Source of the DNA: Macrocystis pyrifera
Lineage: Eukaryota > Sar > Phaeophyceae > Laminariales > Laminariaceae
DNA: 64,000 nucleotides
Direction: 5' to 3'
Assembly (NCBI GenBank): GCA_031763025.1
Contig: JASSKH010000016.1
Coordinates: 4,712,001 to 4,776,000, forward strand
The number at the start of each line of letters is the position of its first letter. Position 1 is the first letter of the stretch. The position numbers and the translations under genes are program-made. Below are positions 25,113 to 38,129 of the stretch, one piece after another. The notes beneath the pieces are model-generated. The model was given only the letters and a program-made list of their open reading frames with translations. It made no database searches and was not told the origin of the DNA.

Positions 25113-27529
25113 ACGAAACAAAACGAAACAAAAAGAAGAAGCCGAGTCGAATTTTTACGCGGTGCAATTTTTCAGAATGACTCAACCGCCACAGCACGTG
25201 ATTTCCGGCGACAGCACTCGACAGCGAGCGGCGGTAGATCTGACACAACTCGCACACGTGAGGCACCCTCCACAGCAGGCGCTTCTCGTGGTCCAACCCG
25301 CTCCTTCCGGAGTGCGCTAGAACTTGTGTATCGGCCATCTCTGTTCGATGGCAGACGTTTGAATGTTGAGTAGGAATCATGTCCAAAAATTTACCGCCAC
25401 AGCCACTTCCTGATCCCCCGGCTTCTTGCGAGAGCACCCCATGGTGATTCCCTACCCGTATACATGCTCGCGCCGTCAGCAGACAAGCCGCGTGGCAGCC
25501 ACATGCACTACCTCGGGCATCGTGCGCTTGCCAACCAGTCCTAGAAACTGTATCGGAACTTCATCCCAACGCTTCGAGCTCCTCCGATGTTCGAACTTCC
25601 TCTTCGACCCTGGGTATCCCATATTTCGTTTTTTTTGGCGCCCATTTCGTTTTTGTAAGTCCTCTGGGACTAAAAAAAAACAAAATGTGAAAAGGGAGGT
25701 GTCGGGATCTTTACTTCTAATTTTTTATTTTGACGAACAGAACTCACGTGCTCTTTAGTTCTGCTCTTCGTTTCTTTATTTCGTTTTTTTTTCGTTTGTT
25801 TTTTCCTCGTTAGGACTCGCCCTGAGTCCAACAAATCCTGGAAGTTTCCCCCAGACCACTGCTGTTAAAAATACCGCTCATGATGCGGAGAAAAAAACAA
25901 CTTCAAATCTCCTACCACAGGTACCTGGTACCAGGAATTATTTTGTGCGCGTATACCGACCACAGGTGGCACGAGGCTGAGGCAAAGCTGAGTAGACAGC
26001 GCCGTGCATCCGCTGCGGGTAGTGTTAGAGGGAATGGGAGGAGGGGTAACAGCAGGAGGGGTAGAAGGAACACCGTACAAGTGTATGGGGGCAGGGGGGG
26101 GAACAGGAGGAGTAGAAGGGAAACCGCGGTAGAAGAGAGTAGCAGAGAGACCGCAGATAGGGTAGCAAGGTACCAGGCCGACTAATAGGTTGGACTTTTA
26201 TTTGCTACTCGTACCGCCAACAGCTGCGGCCGTTCGGTATGTATTGGCTTGGTGCTTTGATTTTTTTCCATGACTACTTAACTTTTTCCATTATTTTCCC
26301 CTTCTTATCCTTATGAAAGAAGAAGTACTACATAGTGGGTGGGTGACGAGCGTATTTTGGCCCACTCATTATTTCTCTTTTTACTTAGTTACGTGTTCAC
26401 CGGGATGCATATTATAGTTCCCGTTTCCTTCTCGTTTCTTCCCCCTTGCACGTCCCTTTTGGCTCATGCTCGGGGGAAGTATGTGTCTGAGCTTTGGCTT
26501 CCTATTTTATTTATTTATTTGGGATTCTTCTCCTTTTCTTTTTCTTTTTCGGTTTGGTTTCTTCGTTGCTTCTCTTTCTTTATGGTGTATTTTGGTTGCT
26601 GGCATATGTATGTATGTTGTGTCGGCCGCACCTAGTGCGAAGGCATGGTATTGCGTAGGCTATTAATGCATTACGGTGTGTTATCTCTGTGTCGTAGTCT
26701 AGTGACCACAGAGCTCGTATTTTGCTAGGGTGAAGAATCAGCACGGACACTGGGCTTGCTGGATGTCGACGAGTAGAAGAACGGTTTAATGTGAAGAACA
26801 CACACACATCATACCAACACGACACAGCATCAGCGTTTGAGGCTGGAAGGAAAACGTTGTTCGAGTTTCACAGCCTTCTCGCTTCTCGTAAGGAGACAGA
26901 CAGGACAGAGAAAAACAGAAAAATAGCTGTATGCTGTATTGCGGTTTTGGTGTGTGTTCGCCCCGAAGCGCTCTGCGATGCTCTCGGAATCCGGGGTGGG
27001 GTGCAACCTGCGATCAGCGCGACAGCGACGTTGGAGTTGATACTGCTGTTGGCAAGCGACGGTGGAGTGGACGACTATCGGCCTGTTGCAAGCTTGTTAC
27101 TTTTTGGTTCGTATGCTTATGCCTCATCAGCCCCTCAGCGACCAGGGCCTATCGTACCACAAGTCACTAAAATTGCGTACTGCGTACCATCAAATATCAA
27201 ACATCAATTGTGTATCATACGTCACGAACTGTTCGATAGCAAAACATTCGTTTTTTTTGTTCTTACTCTTCAGATTAACAGTTATTATTATGCCGTCGGG
27301 GACTGGAAGGATTGAAATGGCCGGTTTCCGATCCACCTTTGTACTATTTATTATATGTGAATTCGACGGGGTGTATGTGGATGCCTTCCCTGTCGTCAGC
27401 CGGATCGATTTGTGGAGAGGGGGGGGAGTTCTCTTTCTGGGGACGTTTGATACGCGCGTTGAAAACTGCTTCGTGTACTGGTCGCGGGTTCTATTACTCA
27501 GTACTAGGAGCACCTCCCCCCTCCCCAGT

Positions 27530-27755
27530 ACGGTTCGTGCCTTCTTTTTTATCGCGAGAAGACTTCAGCCAGTTCTTCCCGCGACGACTCGCGTCGAATT
27601 GCGCCTACCCGCGCTATGTACGCGCTCTCAACAGTGCATTGCTCTTTGTTTTTGCATAAATTCACACTCTCAACACGGTGGGATTCGAACTCACGAAATC
27701 AACGCTATGAATAGCAGCCGAGGGTACCACTATTATTAGACCACCGGGACCGTGC
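27530..27755 (-). repeat. tRNA-derived SINE-like repeat, copy A
   Basis: Read on the minus strand, the head (27752-27671) holds an A box (TGGTCTAATAATAGTGGT) and a B box (GAGTTCGAATCCC) at tRNA spacing. The acceptor arms do not pair, so this is not a working tRNA. The body continues to a segment (TCGAATTGCGCCTACC on the plus strand at 27594) that recurs in copy B at 28740. Pol III promoter plus a shared body suggests a SINE. Confidence 0.55.
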
Positions 27756-27774
27756 AATTCTGATTTGAGTATTA

Positions 27775-28548
27775 GGCCGTTTCCTATGCGGTTCGATTTT
27801 TGAGCTTCAGATTTTGATCCGATCGCATTTTTAGATGTGAACTTGGCAAATCGAAACAGTCGTCCTATGCGGAAAAATCAGATTTATTACGCGTGCTGAG
27901 ACTCGAGCAAACGCCAAGACCAACTGCTTTTGTTGTTGTCTGGCGCCGCCAAGAGACGCGCTGGGTTCGCTGCCCTTCGCGTATGACCCAAGCGTCTGAG
28001 CCAAGGCTGACTGCCTCTGGTCTGGCGGCGAAGATACGTGGCGCGTGCGCTAGAGTCAAGCTGTCTTGGTATTTTGCGTTTCAAAATGTGTCTGACTGCT
28101 GCTGCTGCTGCTGCTGCTGTTGCTGTACAGCAATGTAGCTTACGAGTACGTATCCATGGAGAAGTGCGCGCCGAGTGCGCTTTTCGTGGTCTCTAGGCCC
28201 GAGCCCGCGCCAACCGACTGTAGTCTGGCCACGGAGGAACGCGCCGCCCGCCGACCGCGCGTCGGGCGCGAAGCAACGTCGATATACAGCTGTGTCACAT
28301 CCAACTCCTCAATCGTTCTGCTGCTGTTTGCTGTCGTGGATAACATCTTGAATTTAAAGAGCATGCCATTTTTCGATTTGAGAATCCGATGAGGGCCTAA
28401 ATCCGACGACTAGGGTCATCGGATTTTCAAATCGAAAAAATTCCGGTCGGATTTTGCATATTTGGACCGCATAAGCAGAGGGTCATTCATTTTTTAAATC
28501 GAAAAATACAAATATGAAGCTCGAAATCGAACCGCATAGGAAACAGCC
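27775..28548. mobile_element. 774-bp inverted-repeat element
   Basis: Left end GGCCGTTTCCTATGCGGTTC and right end complement (ACCGCATAGGAAACAGCC) form ~40-bp terminal inverted repeats, continuing as GATTT(C/T)GAGCTTCA. Flanks are TTA on the left and TTG on the right, compatible with a decayed 3-bp TWA target. The middle contains CTG repeats and no transposase. A non-autonomous PIF/Harbinger-like element is possible. Confidence 0.65.
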
Positions 28549-28679
28549 TTGTTCGTTTTATTCTACGCTGAAATACAACTGACACCATGTACTTTTTTTG
28601 TACTAGTACATTTTTTATTTTTTTTTCATCTCAGTCATTATATATGCCCTTCTTTTCTCCCTCCTCCCCACTGCGCTTC

Positions 28680-28900
28680 TTGCCTTGCATTTTTATCGCG
28701 GTAATAAGACTTGGGCCATTTCTTCCCTCCTGGACTCGTATCGAATTGCGCCTGCCTACCCACGCTGTGTATTATCAATAGGCGCTCTCAACAGCTGATT
28801 CCGTTTTTGTTCATTTTTGCAGCTGTATAGTCAAAAGTTTGACCGACGTGGGATTCGAACTCCAGCACCACTAGCCCACCTGGTAGACGGGGACATTCTG
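28680..28900 (-). repeat. tRNA-derived SINE-like repeat, copy B
   Basis: The plus-strand body (ATCGAATTGCGCCTGCC, then GCGCTCTCAACAG) matches copy A at 27590-27650. The minus-strand head carries GAGTTCGAATCCCAC (B box), but the anticodon region is shortened. The two copies flank the 774-bp inverted-repeat element. Confidence 0.5.
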
Positions 28901-30193
28901 AAACCTTCATACCTGGCACAGTTTATTTGTATGACTTTTAGTATAATAGACTAAAACCCATACAGCCAAAATAGTCAAATAACCACGGCTTCCGTGACAT
29001 GTAGTAGAGAGGAAAATGAGAGAATGAGGCAAGGCTGACTCATACATACCGTAGGCTCTGTGCGTTCGAAGTATCGAAACGAAGAAAAATAAATAACAAA
29101 CGAAATCGCGCCTAATTCAAAACACACCCGCGAAAACACCAGGGATGTACGTTACGGGCAACGGTAATTCCGAAGTTAGGATTGGGATAGGAGGTAGGTA
29201 ACACAAACTATCCGGTAATAAGATATTGTCGATCCTTTCCGGAACTATAATAAAACGCCTCTAATTGTATTTTAAACCATCCTATATTTATTTTGTTGCG
29301 AGATAAAGCGTGCACAGCACAGAGCCCATCCCAGATCACAAGCAGTACCGAGCAACAGCAGATAGCAGTAACCAACGATGTCCACACAGCTCCATTTGTC
29401 TCTGGACGTAGATGGGACGCCACACGTTTAAACGCCGACGGGACGGCTTTCTACGAAACAAGTCCCACGCGTCCTCTGTAGACCCTGGGTTTGTGGAAAG
29501 CGGCTTCGTACAGCTCTCGCAGTCGATGATATGAGCCGCCGGCACACGAGCACAGCAGGGCGCCCACCACGAGCCGGAGGCCGTAATGTGGCACCTGCGC
29601 CATGGCCGCACGCAGTCTCCGTGCTGCAGTGATTTCCAGGGATGTACGTTACCGAATTAGAGGCGCGGATTACCGGTAATAAGTGAATGACGCACGCCTT
29701 ATATAGTTACCGCTACTACCGCTAGTGTGCAGTTTTCACCAGGGGACGCACGTGCATTATTCCCCCCCTCGACCTGTACCTCGACGTTGTGAGGCTAGAC
29801 AGGCCCAAAACCCGCAATTTTTGTGGCACACGAAACTCGTGGTGCGGCGAGCCGCACAATGCCTGCGGCTCGTGAAGAAAAAAAAAAAGGGATTTACGAC
29901 AAAAATTTGCGCTGGCGCAACATTTCACCACCTATTTTACGCCTTGTGCATGCTGGAAAATGGAAGCCTGTACGTACCCCGTACCCCGCTGAAGATGTAC
30001 AGGCAAAAAACGACGTCTCGCGCTTAGCGCTCGGTGTTGCCTCATTTTGAGCATTACTTCAATTTACAGCAGTACATACTGCTGTGTCCGGTAGACCATA
30101 ATTAGATTTTCTGCTGAACGTACTAATAGCATAACGCAGTGGAGAGTGCATGTAACGATCTTGTTGCCCTGACCCCCCTTACAATGGCCGCAG
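28901..30193. other. Upstream of the CHAT-NB-ARC exons, start not found
   Basis: The receptor gene must begin here or further left, because its first recognised exon (30194) starts in mid-codon. I could not identify the missing N-terminal exons. Two copies of GGGATGTACGTTAC (29140-29153 and 29639-29652) border a ~500-bp stretch. Confidence 0.4.
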
Positions 30194-33100
30194 GACCCTG
30201 GCAAATGCAGAGCAGGGGTTCGAGTTTCGCTCGGAAGTTGCAAACGAGCACAACTTCCTCATGGACTTGACGGGATGCCGCGTGCTGCATTTTACATGGA
30301 ATGGCGATCAAGACCAGGAGCAGGTGACGCCTTCGCAGCAGCAACATTGATATCATACGGACGGAGGCCCATATAACATGATACACCCCGTCTATCTTGT
30401 GAGCCGTACGTACGTATACATGTTACGTGGCGGACCGACCGCATACTGCTACATATCTCATAGCAGTGTATCGAAATATCGAACTTGTGGTACGTAAATG
30501 TTTACTGTAATAGAAAATTCAAAAACAGCTGTAAATCCGTCCTCGCGGAACCGCCTGATCGGCACGAAATTATCTTGCCGTACCAAACCTGAGACAACCT
30601 CGAGGCGGGGTGGTGCAGACGAAATGCCGTGTGGCCAAGTTGCTGTAAAGACTGCTGTGAACATAGAAAACAACAAGAGTACACACAACAACTAACTGAA
30701 GCACATCGCACACCCCAAAGGAGAAAAAGTGAAACCAGCGTACGCATGTACCAGTGTGCATGTATATACGTACTTCTACGTACGGCGTACGAGTACAGGC
30801 AGAGTTTATACGTCAATACGTCAATACAGAAGAATTCAAATCGAGGGAGGGCAGACGCATACGGAGAGAAAACACAGCAGTGCACGTATGGCCTCTCTGA
30901 TTGGTTCAAGGTTGGCCGAAATCAGTTGAAAGCTAGACAGAGTAGACAAAGTCAGGTGTACCTTGGCTTTTTCGATCCAAAATCAGCTACGATGTCAGCC
31001 TGGCCAATAGCAGGGCTCCAGGGGTGTGTTTTGTACTTGTTTTTAGCATGTAACTGATTTTGGCCGAAAAGTGGCCAGCTATACCTGATTTCGGCTAAAA
31101 CCCTACCAGGTATATTATATGATACCAGGTATTTTATACGAGGTACGAGTACAGCAATACGAAATACGAGTGGTATCGGATATTACATTCGTATATATGG
31201 ACGTGCCGATTTGGTGCTTCGCTTATCGCTATCTATCGTATAGTACACATCGAACTTGATTCTTGTTCGATATCCACCTGCCATGATAGCTGTACAACCC
31301 TTGCTTGCACAAAGTACGATTTACACCCTGGCACAATACTCCCTACTCTGTTCAAAGCAAAGCTGGTATTGACTCGAGCGCATATTGCTTTGAAGTATAA
31401 ATGTGTCAGTGTACAGCAGTACGCTGAGGGATTCCAGGTACACGGCAGGGATCATGACTGCACAGATATATTATACTGCAGGTGGACTCGCCTCGCCTTG
31501 CCATCTGCATCTGCCCCTTTGGGGGGGGCGGAAGGTTTGCCTATTGATAGTGACAGCGCAACCTTGACCTTGTCTGTCGTGCGTGGGGGCGCGTCAGTAT
31601 ATACGTATGATATAACCCGGCGTGTTTGGCAGTTTTTACCGCCCTCTGTTTTGGCTCTCGATGCGGTCACGTAGCTTCGAGCAATTTGTTTGGGCAGTCT
31701 GTTTTGGCAGTCTATTTGAGCGGTCTGTTTGGGCATTATCTTTTATGTTTCAGAGCGGTCCGTTTCAAAGAGCTGTATGTGCCAGAGCTCTTAAGGTCCG
31801 CCTGTTTAGGTGCTGATGTGTGATGTCTGAGTACAGCAGTAAGCAGCCTATTTCAGCGCTCTGTTTGAGCACCCTGGTTGAGAGGTACGTCGAAACGATC
31901 GCAGCAACTGGTCTGCTGGTATCATCGCACGGTTCGGGCAGGCTGCGAATGAAGCACTATGGTTGAGCGCCCTTTGTCGTCGTTCTGATCGGCGCGCTCG
32001 TTAACCCTTTTAGTACCGCAGTCCCGTTTTGGGGACAAACCACTTGGAATTAGACTGGTTTGTCCCCAAATCGGGACTGCGGTACTAAAAGGGTTGACAT
32101 GGGCAATTCCAAAGCCAGTCCGCACCGACGGTGTTGCTTTTCAACTACATACACTACGTATTAACATCAATATTTGTATGTGTAAATATGAGCAATTTAC
32201 TATTAATAACAGATATATATATAGGTTTTTGTGTGTACCGTTGGTGCTGGGTCCTCCGTAATAATATTAATAGTGCTAATTGACTGATACGGGTGCATTA
32301 CGAGTACTCGTAGGGTAATAGGACCGAATATTGTTAGTAAAAATAAGTAAATAGATACGTTTGTTCCCCCGTACTATGTTATTACGGGGGTCCATAGTTA
32401 ACAGGACCTATGATGTACATAAAAACCTATATATTTGCCTATTTTTTCTAACAAAATTTGGTCCCGTTAACTATGGACCCCCGTAATAGTAGAAATATTG
32501 TTAGTTAAAAATAAAAAACCTGTATGATCCCCCGTACTATGTTAGTAAAAATACACCGTAGTAAATAGGACCAAATAGTGTTAGTGAAAATAAGTAAATA
32601 TATAGGTTTGGTCCCCCGTATGATATACTATGTTAGTAAAAATAGGTAAAAATGGTAGGTTTTTGTATGTACCATAAGTCTTATTTACTATGGTCCCCCG
32701 TAATAACAGCAATAGCAGAACCGGTACGTCAGTAGCTGCCGCCTACGTACCATCAACACAGAGTTTGGCTACAAGTATGTTCGTTGTAGCGCGATAGGTT
32801 GACCCTCTCTAATCCCGTATCCATCATCCAACGTCTTTTCGGTCAGGTGATGTTCGAAGACAAGAGGGGCTATGCGTCGCCCGCAACGGAAGAGTGGTTC
32901 CAAAGCGTCTGCAGCAGATTCAGGGTGAGCTTCGCCAGACGTCTAAGTCTGTTGTGAAGTCCACAGATAGATGCGTCGCTGGCCAGGTAGTTACTTTGCC
33001 CAGCCCCCATGTTCACGACATGCCCATCGCCTCCAGCGGCAGCGCGGACTATTAATAGCTACTGTAATTCCCCGACATGTTGATAGTCTGACTAAATAAC

Positions 33101-36100
33101 GCCCGTCTGCCGCCGAGCCTCAAGCGGAGAAACACACGTCGAATTGCGCTTGCGAGATCAGTGTGGGACGACCAAAGCAGGTCGTCCGCCGTTTTTTATC
33201 GCATATCTCCAGTACCATAGGAGCGGCTCCGCACCACTATTAACAGCAGTGGGAGACGCACCAGCTGCGGCTAGTCCCTTGCGAGCGGTCGTCCCACCGA
33301 GCCACCGAGGCAGCACGTGCGCAAGCAGTATTTGCCGATGTTTAGCTTTACATGTTCCGCACTTTCAGCCTTAGCCTTGTCCACGTCTTGAAAGTTGAAG
33401 GTTGCGAAGTAGTGGCGCCTCTTTCTCGCGGGGTATGAATTTACCCCAATATCACGATATCACACGCTATATGGGCCCAGACGTCTACACAGAAGTACCA
33501 CAAGAGCTCCGACAGGGCGCGCTCTTTAGAGGCACCCCGATTGCTAGTTTTCTGGACATTTTTTTGTTGCACTGCCGTACTTCCTGAGCTCAACAGGCCC
33601 CGAACGATCGTTTGAATGACCGCCTTGTCATAGGAAACCCTTCCGGAGCTGGTGGTCCTTTCGGCGGCGTCGGCCAAGCTTGTGGCGGGGGCCTTCATTC
33701 GCGCAGGTAGACTAGAGGGAGGTTTGTTGACACCCACTATTGTTATTTTCATCGTTTTCGTTCAGGCAATTGTAGTTTATTCCCGCGTGGTGTATTTTAC
33801 CTCGTTACTGCTGCTGCGCTTTTTACATGTCTCGGTTTCAGGAGACCCAGTCGATTTTTCATCCGCTCGCACGAGTCTTTCGCGCGTATCTCGACCAAAG
33901 CTCGCGGGCACTCAAGACGTTTTCCCTCGTTTTGTCTGCATCTTATGGCCAGGCATCACGAACGTGGTAGCCATCGAAACCACCAATGACAACAGCTCTG
34001 CGGGCACGCTGAAATTCATACGCGCATTCTACCATAGCCTTGCAGACGGGTGCACGCTGCAGAGTTCCTTCGAAACGGCCATGCGCATGTGAGTACGTAG
34101 GGGTGCCCGATTGAACCCGATACCGATACATTCACCGACGCCTAAAGTACGACCTGCGCCTCCCTGGGCCCGAGGGCTGCTTAGACCCTGGCCTAGAGTG
34201 GATAGAAAGGTCAACATATATTGGAACTTGAACATTAATCTTAACCCTAACCCTGGCCGCCTCTGGATTTTTTCTTGGAACAAGATGTTATAAAGATTTA
34301 GTGCTAAATTTACCAACCATTTGGTCGAAGCTGGGCCTAGTCGTAAACACTCCTGGGCTCTGCGAAATTGTGATGCGTCCGCTGAGTCTCAACACGGAGC
34401 TGCTACTCTGATGAGAGGCCGCGATAGTCAGGGAGGTAGCGAAAAGACCCACGGTGCAATGTGACAGGTTTTGGCGAACGCGTATGATCCAAAGCGTGTC
34501 AGGTGTGTGAGAACGATGACGAAAGTACTTAACACCTACTGTATGTAGTGCGGGGCACCTATACACCCCTCTGGGCCGGGGGTAGGGAACGCTTGGTCTT
34601 TACATTTGTACCCCAACGCTCTCTACATTTCCCCCGGAGTGGTACTCACTATCAAAATAACCCAAAATAGAAATGCTGTCCAGACTGGATTTCTAGCTTT
34701 GGAAAAGGTGTGTTCTGCGCTAAATCAGCCTAACGGCGTCCGAACTTCTTAGTTTCCTGTGAATCTCAGCCAGCCTTTCTTAGGTGTCCTGGACTGCAAC
34801 TGTTGACTAGTTGTTCACCGTCCATAACATGGTGCCTCCTGCCAAGCCCCGACGTGTGCCCCGCACGGGCCGCATGCGGGCATGAGCACGGTCGGGGATA
34901 TACCTGGTATGTACCTGCTGGCAGGTAAACCCTGTGGGGCAGCCCTAACCCGAATACCGCGAACAAACAAATGACAAACTTCGGCATTGGAAACCGCCTA
35001 CGAGTAGCGTGGGTGCGCAACGGTACGTACGAGTGGGATCAGGCTGCATCCGCGTCGTACGAATCCTAGCATGGTACCAGGTATTGCTTACTGTAGTAGC
35101 GTGAGTACCACGTTCATTACCCCCCAGGCAAGCAATGGTCGATGCTGTAATATTTATTTTTCGTCGCTGTGTTTTCCCTGGAAGTCCCAAAAGCCCAACG
35201 TCCTCACTTTCTTCAACACACAGGACAGATCATCTGAAAATCATGTACTAATCATTCCCACTTTATGATACAGATCTTTCAGGGCAGATAGATGGATAGA
35301 TCCCTGATCTGTATGATCTAACTCATGTTGACGGGTGGGAGCCGTATCATCTGCACCATCTACCATAGGTTTCCTGGGTTGGATCTGTACTACACAGATA
35401 CTACACACACAGATCCTGCACAGCATCTCGCAACGGCAGCTATTAATTATCTAGATCGCGATCTGTCCCTTATTGTGGTGCCTTTCCCCTGCAGGCTTCC
35501 GCAGAGTGAGCTGGGTCGGTGCGTCCTGCTCCCTCCCAACGAGGACCACGGCATATCTCCTTTCAACGATGCCACGAACAGGAGGTTCACCAACCTAACC
35601 CCACGATTACCGAGTACGGCGTGTAACCTGAGGTCTAGCAACTTCTTAGGCCGAGAGGTGAGGGCAGACGAACCCGCACGAGACCTATTGTGCAGAGTCT
35701 CAATACCACGAAGTCGGCATGAATCCCGGCGACGATGACTGGATCCTTCCTTGTCGTTCAGATGCGAGTCCGCCACATTATTTGCACGGCACGCAAGGAG
35801 GATAATCTCCGCTTGAAAATAATGTTGGCTTTGGGGGGAAAAAAACATTGCACCACGTGAAGAAATCAGCCTCAGCTAAACGCTTCCCAATTTCGCAAAG
35901 CCCAGTAGTGTTTACGGCTTGGCCCAGCTTCGACGAATTGGTTGGTAAATTCCACACAAAAGTCTTGCGTTACATTTTGGTTCCGAGAAATATCCCGGGC
36001 GGTCAGGGTCGGGGTTACGCTCAGGGTTCAAAGTCGTAGCGTATTTTCGTTTCTCTCTGTTGTTCTCTTCGTGTCTTGACGGGGGTCGTGTCCAAGCGAC

Positions 36101-36889
36101 GCCCTCCCAAAACTGATCTTGTTACGACGAACGGGTTTGAGATGACGTACGTTCTCACGTTGCGATTAATGAGTGGAAGATTTTACCTGAGCAAGACCGC
36201 CCCGCCCCTATATCAACACGATGTCCCAGACCAAAGTGCACGAGGTGTACATTCACATGGTGCAGAACATCAAGGTCATCACCATCAAGGGCCCGCCAGG
36301 GATCGGGAAAACAGAGGTGGGCTGCCCGGTGGCGTACAGAGTAGAATAGAATGGCGCTGACGTTCCCGGTCCGACTGTTTTTGTTTCCGCCTTTCGATAC
36401 CCGCGGCAGACGGAACCGTTCCCGAAGGCTTTGCCACGTATCGAGAGCCATCTCACAGGTCACCCGGTTTGAATTCGTGTGGAACTCGTATGTACTGCTG
36501 CGCATATCGGCTGTACTTGTCGACAACGCCTTGTTGCCCCAAGCCTACCCGAATGCGGAAAATGCCCTAGTGCGAATGCTACCCTAGTGCAAACAGTGCC
36601 CTAATGCTAAAAGTACCCAAATAGTGAAAGTACCCGAATGCTACAAGTATCCTGATGCAAGCCCTGACCAGTGACGCCTACCTTGCTCGTGGCCGACCGA
36701 CCACCAGGTGGCTCTCTGGGCGTGTGAGTACGCGAGGGAGCGGCGGTTGTTCAAAGAAACGTTTTTCGTTTCGCTCCAGGATGAGGGCATGGGTGCGCCC
36801 ATCACTGCGCTCAAGGATGTGTCCGCTCGCATCGCGCGCGCCTTCGGGATATCGGAAAAGGTGCCACCCGACCCCTTGTGTGCGATCAT

Positions 36890-36935
<46 letters not shown>

Positions 36936-38033
36936 GCTCCGCTTCGATTTGGTTTGAGTATATTGACGAGTTTTGTGATTCACACGGCGCCCAAAAGTAG
37001 GAACCCCTTTCGAGATGGATGAGGCGAACGACCAACCGACCGGGATCCACCAACGCACACAAGTTGACGACAGTTACAAATATCCTGCTCTCGCGAGTTC
37101 CTGGCGATAGGTGCACCACGTATGTTTCCGTCTCGACGAAACGACCTCCTTGTGCTTCTCCGCCGGGAGAGAAAAACAAACTGCTGCACACCACCACCAA
37201 CCTGGGTGGGGAACCTCCTCTCGTTTGTAGGCATGACAATATCGATTAAACCGGTAAAATACGCTTCACGCGCGCTCTGTGCCCCTATGCCCCTGCTGCC
37301 ACCTTGTGCGGTATGCGCTGCATTTCCTCTACGTGCTGCATTTCCTGTGTGGGCTGCATTTGCAGGAGGTTCAGGATCACCCGGAAGGCTTCTTGGGATG
37401 CATCCAACAAAAGTGCGGTCGAACAAACGGTGACCTCCTGCTAGTACTGGACGGGTGCTCGCCATCCTTTGTGCACGAAACCGAGTGAGAACGCGCGCAA
37501 TGAAGCCAGGGCAGTCTCCCGACGGGTCGTTTCTCTCCCCAGACGCTGTTTCCTTGCCGCTGCTTCTTGCCGCGATTCGTGCCCACGCTTTACCTGACTA
37601 CTCTCCCTCTGAACTCTACATACACGTTTTGCCATGGCGATGCTGTATATTGCAGCCAAAAGCGTCTTGGTTCTCCTCGACATGGCGGTACAACTTCAAC
37701 CATGGCTTGTCTTCTGACGACATCCTGCCGCTCGTGTGTGTGTCTCGCATGCTGCACGATAGAGTTGCGCCAACAACCCCCGCCGTGTGATGCATGGAAA
37801 AAGCGTAGTGGACGCCCAAATGTTGGAGAGTCTCTGTTAGGAGTATTACGGGGGACCTTAGTAAATAGGACCGAATATGGTTATTAAAAATAGGTAAATA
37901 TATAGGTTTTTATTTATACCGTAGGTCCTATCAACTATGGACCCCCGTAATAGGAATGGTGCTCCGTCTCGAAAGGGATGCGTGGTCCATGGTCAGATGA
38001 CCGAGGTAACCAACGAATGAGTACGTACCCCCC

Positions 38034-38129
<96 letters not shown>

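Larger units (their letters stand above)
23133..27500. other. Repeat-rich intergenic region
   Basis: No gene could be supported. The strip contains a short telomere-like run (24009-24026), A/T-rich inverted segments (24233-24275 against 25066-25112), a local duplication around AACTTGTG(C/T)ATCGGCCA (24570 and 25322) and long A or T runs. Open frames of up to 174 codons (26791-27315) show no motif I recognise. Confidence 0.45.

Noticed and set aside
27671-27752. Functional tRNA gene (-)
   Set aside because: A and B boxes are present, but the acceptor stem does not pair and the T stem has a mismatch; treated as a SINE head.
32230-32710. CRISPR-like array from regularly recurring blocks
   Set aside because: The repeats are inverted and unevenly spaced fragments of the 105-bp MITE; the genome is eukaryotic.
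36678-37058. Serine/glutamine/alanine homopolymer proteins over the CTG repeat
   Set aside because: They are six-frame readings of an intronic microsatellite.
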